DNA of 64,000 nucleotides from Lepturacanthus savala (lineage: Eukaryota; Chordata; Actinopteri; Scombriformes; Trichiuridae): positions 12,233,531 to 12,297,530 of the forward strand of contig CM060484.1 in the NCBI GenBank assembly GCA_030544235.1, written 5' to 3'. Below the pieces are notes generated by a model, which was not told the DNA's origin, did no database searches, and saw only the letters and a program-made list of their open reading frames with translations. Positions 59,769-64,000 of this stretch are shown here, piece after piece. The stretch's first letter is position 1. The number at the start of each line of letters is the position of its first letter. The translations under genes were made by a program, and so were the position numbers.

Positions 59769-61186
59769 AACATATCTGAGAGGATTTTGAAATTGCACAT
59801 TAACTAATTATATCAATTTCAATATAGATATAACAAATATCAGAATAGAGACATTAACCCTACAACAGACCAACAATATGTCATCAAGCACCATTGCCAC
59901 GCCCCTTTTTGGGGGAAAACAAGGCTGATCTCTCCTTTCCATACACTGGTTTAAAGTTGTAAAGCTACGCCGAAGAGTTGCTGTGTGGTTGGTTGCAACT
60001 AATTAAGGCAAAATAAAAAAATTAAAAAATGCTAAAACGATTCCGCCCTGTTTAGCATGTGGTAACCAAAATAAGTACAAAACTAGCAAGAAATCCAGGA
60101 TAGAGGAACCTCTGTTTGTGAGTCCAGAGAAGGGTCCTGGAAGTACTGGTGGACCTGTTTGATGGACCTGTCTGTGCTCTATGTAATGCTGTTTGATGAC
60201 AATAATGCAGTTGCTTTTCAGAGTGAGAGCGAGAGGGCTCAGATGATGTCAGATATGGATAACCTATGAAACGAGAGAGTGGCGAAGCAAGAAGAGAGAG
60301 AGCTGCTGCAAAGGAAAATTGGACAAGAGAGTGCTTGAGTGCCTATGTAGTCAAAGGGGATGAAACTGCATGCAAATGTAACCCACTCAAAATAGCCTAT
60401 AATCAGGGGGGGAATTCATTTTCATCATTTTGCCATCTGTAATAGCTATTTTGGTTTATTTTGGATAGTGGGAAAACATAGTTATACATGTTCAACGATG
60501 TTTTCAAACATTTGATTGAATGTATAATGAATCTTGAAGATATTGTTTGGTTCATTTGAAAGATATTAGTTCCAGATTTGGTAGTATTTTCATTTAGTAG
60601 AGAATAATCAAATGTTGCCCTGCTTGTGCAATTTGTTTTTTGTTTTATTTGTGAGAGAAAGAGAGCGTTCCTTGAACAGATCCCTGGTGGACACACGACA
60701 GACTAGCAGAGGACGTGTGCAGTGGAAGTTTTCTTCGGTCACGGCTGAGTGAAGAGATCTCGCCACACTTAATAGAAAAAGGGGGATAAATAATAATAAT
60801 AATAATAAAAACATAGATGATTTTCCTCAAATTAAAATACAACATTAAGATAAAATACAAGGATCAAATTAAATAGTTTAAGCAGGTGTGCCTTCATTTT
60901 TGTTCCTTTGCTAAGAAAAGTGCTTACACAACGACTGGGCTCTGCTGTGCACCTTCATTTTTCATGCTTGCTTCAGTAGCTTGTTCAGTTCATTATGTCA
61001 AGGAGGAAATTCAAATTGCCCACACAAAACTAACACCTATGGTGCTCTTGTGTCAAATTCTAGATGCGGGATAGTTTATTTTATTGGCCATGCTGACAAT
61101 GTGAAAGATTACTCTTTTTTTTTTTTAAACATTTCCTGGCATGACGTTAATAACACAGTCCATAATTTAACTGTTTGCTTTATTAC
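59769..61186. other. unassigned AT-rich DNA
   Basis: No recognised gene. An (AAT)n run lies at 60789-60808. Confidence 0.4.
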
Positions 61187-61670
61187 TTAAAGGGGCTCTA
61201 TTTTGCAATATTCTTAGTTTAATATCTTCATTTTCATTGTCTATTGGTGAAACTTAGTTTTCATTGTCAAAAAACACCTAGTTATGTATGTAGTAGCAAT
61301 GCAGCCTGCCCTCTCACACCCTCACTCAGAAAACCCCTATTTCCCCTTCCTCCCCTCCCTATTGAATTGGCCACTTTGTTGTGATTGGCCTGTTGCTGTT
61401 GGAAATGTCAAACCCCTCAGAGGGCTGGAGTGCCTCGGAGTCCGGGAGAAAGGGATGGATCATGGATCCAAGGGCAGTTACTATTAACTTCCACTCCTGT
61501 TGTGACATCACGACAGGTAGCATTTCTAAATGGCTTGTGTTCAAGCCAGCTTTCAGCAACACTGCAGAGGAGGTCAACCCAAAAGAAAGATTAGGTGTTC
61601 TTATTTCACACTTTATGTGTTAGCAGGAAAACCAAAGACCTACATATTTATACATAAGCACTGTATCCTG
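61187..61670 (+). mobile_element. TTAA-type MITE, copy 5 (AAAGGGGCCC family), longest copy
   Basis: It starts TTAAAGGGGCTCTATTTTGC. Internal blocks CCCTTCCTCCCCTCCCTATT, TTGTGATTGGCCTGTTGCTG, AACCCCTCAGAGGGCTGGAG and TGTTGTGACATCACGACAGG are shared with copies 1 and 2. The expected right terminus is not found, so the 3' edge is approximate. The 67-80 codon frames inside are chance. Confidence 0.72.
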
Positions 61671-62197
61671 ACTAATGCTGTATCCTCTCATCATGCTCCA
61701 ATCCATTAGAAATGGGTTTTATTTATCATTCAAATGCTATGACATGACATATTCACAAATTGGAAGGTCACAGCCTAGGCTATATTCTGACATGTATTAT
61801 GTTCCAAATCAAGAAAGAAATAATGTGAGTTTCATGCTTGTTAACCTTTACTAAGGGTTAAGTAGCTATGTCAGCATGCTGATCATTTTCCTCTTTTTAA
61901 GAATTGAGGTGATATGAATATAACACCTCCAGCTTAGCTACAGACAATGAAATACTTCACTGTTGCCCACTTCTTACAGTCTTGGCACTGTGTGAACTAA
62001 AGATGGATGGACTGGCTGTTTAAAAATGGCCTTATATCAACATGGTCTTACAGGATGTGGACAAGACATAAGTTCTCATGTTTCTCAAGCATCCAGAAAC
62101 AAGGCATTGTATTAAACTGAATTGCAAATAAAGTCACTTCAGTTTTTGTTTATCATTTTGTTTTCTCCCCCCCCTCCATTACTGTGTGTGCTTCCAG
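61671..62197. other. unassigned DNA
   Basis: No recognised gene. A C-rich pyrimidine tract at 62161-62196 immediately precedes the BED exon. Confidence 0.4.
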
Positions 62198-62419
62198 ATG
62201 GTGGCGGCACAGACAATGTCAGCTGCCGCAGTTGCTGCACGCGTTGGCCGAAGAAGCTGCCGTGAAGAAGATGCTTTCGTGATCTCAGAGATGGCTAAAG
62301 ACGCGGGAAAAAAATGCCACTGTCCGATATGGGAATATTTCGAGTACGACCCCCAGGTAGATAAAAGCAAGTGCTTGGTATTACAGACTGATGGGAACAT
62401 TTGTGGGCAGCAGCTGAAG
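62198..62419 (+). CDS. exon-like BED zinc-finger segment, probably from a hAT element
   Basis: A pyrimidine tract ending CTTCCAG directly precedes ATG 62198. The frame is open for 74 codons to CAGCTGAAG|GTGAAA at 62419/62420, a fair donor. The product starts MVAAQTMSAAAVAARVGRR and continues to CPIWEYFEYDPQVDKSKCLV and TDGNICGQQLK. The aromatic WEYFEY, SKCLV and ICGQ features match the first half of BED fingers in hAT transposases and ZBED-like host proteins (WxYF...K..C.V....G..CG..LKGKN). The distal His residues are missing. Without splicing the frame runs on to a TGA at about 62512. A broken transposon or an exon of a domesticated gene are both possible; the former is more likely. Confidence 0.45.
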
Positions 62420-63080
62420 GTGAAAAATGTAAAAGTTAAAAAAAGTGTAATAGATTCATTAGTAGCAAAAAACATGTCTCAATTTTGTTTTCATATTTAT
62501 TTTGACACATGAAGCATCCATTTCTTACCACCTGTTGAATAACTGACTGTTTGGGGCGAGATGGATTTGATTTTTTTTTTTAGTTATAGTGGTATCATCA
62601 GTATCACATGTTTAAAAAAAAAGATGATGGTTAAAGTGTACAATTAAAGGATTTGGTAAAAACATATTTAATGTAATGCATTCTTTTATCCTTGTCAGCT
62701 CCTACAAATTAAGGCCTTCCTCCTAATACCTGAAAATATGAAACTTAGATTAAAACTAAATAAAAACTATATTAAAACTAGTCAACTCCTCAAAATAAAA
62801 ACTAAACTAAAACTGCTTAATCACTTGTTCAAAAACTATAATAACCCAGCTTCATACAGCCTCAGTACCAAGCCTGAAATGAACAGATCAATTTTGCATT
62901 GTGAATAATATTCAACATGTACACATAGTATTATGGGCAAGATGACGCGTTTCCTGAATTGAAAGTCCAAATTATGGACCACAGTACTGAGGAAACAGCT
63001 GTAGGGAAGGATGGGGTAAAAACCAACATTCAGATACATGTTGGTATATTTATCACAATACAATCACACATACATTCAGA
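62420..63080. other. unassigned AT-rich DNA
   Basis: No further transposase domain is recognised downstream of the BED segment. Confidence 0.4.
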
Positions 63081-63241
63081 CAGGGTTTTCCATGATTCAA
63101 CAACGCTGATATCCTATTTATTGCATTCTGACCATATGGGGGGACTGCGGTGGGAAATAAAAGAGGTGGAATCAATTTGGGGTGCTTGGTTTTCATTCTG
63201 TGGCGCTGCGCCAGATGTGCATCCATGTGTGGGAAACACTG
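63081..63241. mobile_element. possible hAT-like MITE
   Basis: CAGGGTTTTCCATG at 63081 and TGTGGGAAACACTG at 63228-63241 form an imperfect inverted pair resembling hAT ends (CAGGGGTTTCCCA...). The interior contains GTGGCGCTGCGCCA. No clear 8-bp duplication is visible. It may be related to the BED segment 700 bp upstream. Confidence 0.4.
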
Positions 63242-63863
63242 GGTCCCTTTTCTTCACAGAGGAATGTTAAATAAATACGGGATATCAAAAACATTTCAGT
63301 AATAAAAAAATGCTATGTTCTGTTTGTTTTGGCAACAAAAACAACCTATAAATTATTAACCTGATATCAACCTGATATTATAAATATCCTAGACTTTATT
63401 ATTGATGTAATTCAATTCTTGAACAAATCGAGCATGAGAGCCACAAGTAAGTATAAGAAGAGCTCATTTAGGAGTGACGTGCTTTTTCTCATCATTCAAG
63501 TGTGCGATCGGTGCCCTGAATACAGGTTTCACAAGCTCGACAGCCCAATTCCATTAGTTTGTCAATTCTTTGCAGGACAAAAGTCAATATGTCAACAAGT
63601 GTTGTGTTCTTATGAGAAAGCATGAGGCACATACAGAATAAAATGATATGTTTTATTTTACTCTAACCAGCAACTCACTTAACTTGGATATGCCTGGTAT
63701 TCTAATGGGTTCACATTGCATTTGTAGTGTAGTGCATTTGTATTGCTCTACCTGCAAATTGTACCATGTGGCTGTTTTGGGCCCCATCAGTAGAGTGACA
63801 CCACGCACCACTAGTATGTGTTCGAGGAATTCAAAACCCACTGGTGGACAAATTTCATAAAAA
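63242..63863. other. unassigned DNA
   Basis: No recognised gene or repeat. Confidence 0.4.
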
Positions 63864-64000
63864 GGGCGACACAGTGGTGTAGGGGTTAGCGCTGTTGCCT
63901 CACAGCAAGAAGGTCGCAGGTTCAAGACCTCCTTGGTCTGGGGTCTGGGACCTTTCTGTGTGGAGTTTGCATGTTCTCCCCGTGTCTGTGTGGGTTTTCA
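63864..64000 (+). mobile_element. tRNA-derived SINE, copy 6, cut by the window end
   Basis: GGGCGACACAGTGGTGTAGG, GGTTAGCGCTGTTGCCTCAC and GGTTCAAGACCTCCTTGG repeat the head of copy 1 with few changes. It continues past the last base, so its length and target-site duplication cannot be read. Confidence 0.93.

Overview
This 64 kb window looks like teleost fish nuclear DNA, probably from a percomorph (inference). It is AT-rich. It carries very long (TA)n and (CA)n microsatellites and six copies of a tRNA-derived SINE whose head has Pol III A- and B-box-like sequence. It also holds remnants of the usual fish transposons: Tc1/mariner, hAT, a DIRS-type tyrosine-recombinase element and L2/CR1-type LINEs. 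No complete protein-coding gene is visible. Nearly all ORFs of 60-200 codons are shadows of microsatellites, GC-rich islands or repeats.

The only gene-like signals are two CpG-rich islands and two possible exons. Island 1 (about 16.96-17.90 kb) contains a splice-site-bounded segment that is closed in all three forward frames, as a 5' UTR exon would be. Island 2 (about 26.06-27.06 kb) contains a YY1-like AAGATGG site, two ATG-initiated upstream ORFs and a short frame starting at 26981. That frame stays open into a GTAAGT donor at 27042, so island 2 is a plausible promoter with a first coding exon on the plus strand. The two islands could be alternative promoters of one long gene whose later exons lie outside the window. 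The other exon-like piece, at 62198-62419, encodes a BED-type zinc finger and is more likely of hAT transposon origin than a host gene.

Layout. 0-5 kb: unassigned DNA, a (TA)n tract, half of a foldback MITE and a TTAA-flanked MITE. 5.3-8.5 kb: a GC-rich block with open frames, a hAT remnant with a SINE nested in it (flanked by a target-site duplication), and a polypyrimidine tract. 10-16.8 kb: LINE debris, two SINEs and an interstitial telomere-like array. 17-27 kb: the two islands separated by MITEs, a GAATTC-rich minisatellite and Tc1 debris. 27.8-38.3 kb: a long-TIR element, a local duplication, Tc1, foldback and DIRS remnants. 39.6-59 kb: mostly unassigned intron-like or intergenic DNA with three or four high-complexity blocks that may be conserved noncoding elements, plus two more LINE fragments. 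59-64 kb: MITEs, the BED exon and a final SINE cut by the window edge.

The most unusual pattern is a set of perfect or near-perfect inverted repeats with 10-17 bp arms and very short spacers of 4-6 bp, at 5129, 7426, 37540, 47977, 48159, 50414, 50486 and 57377. They are not explained by any recognised element. They resemble products of replication template switching. I found no convincing new multi-gene system.
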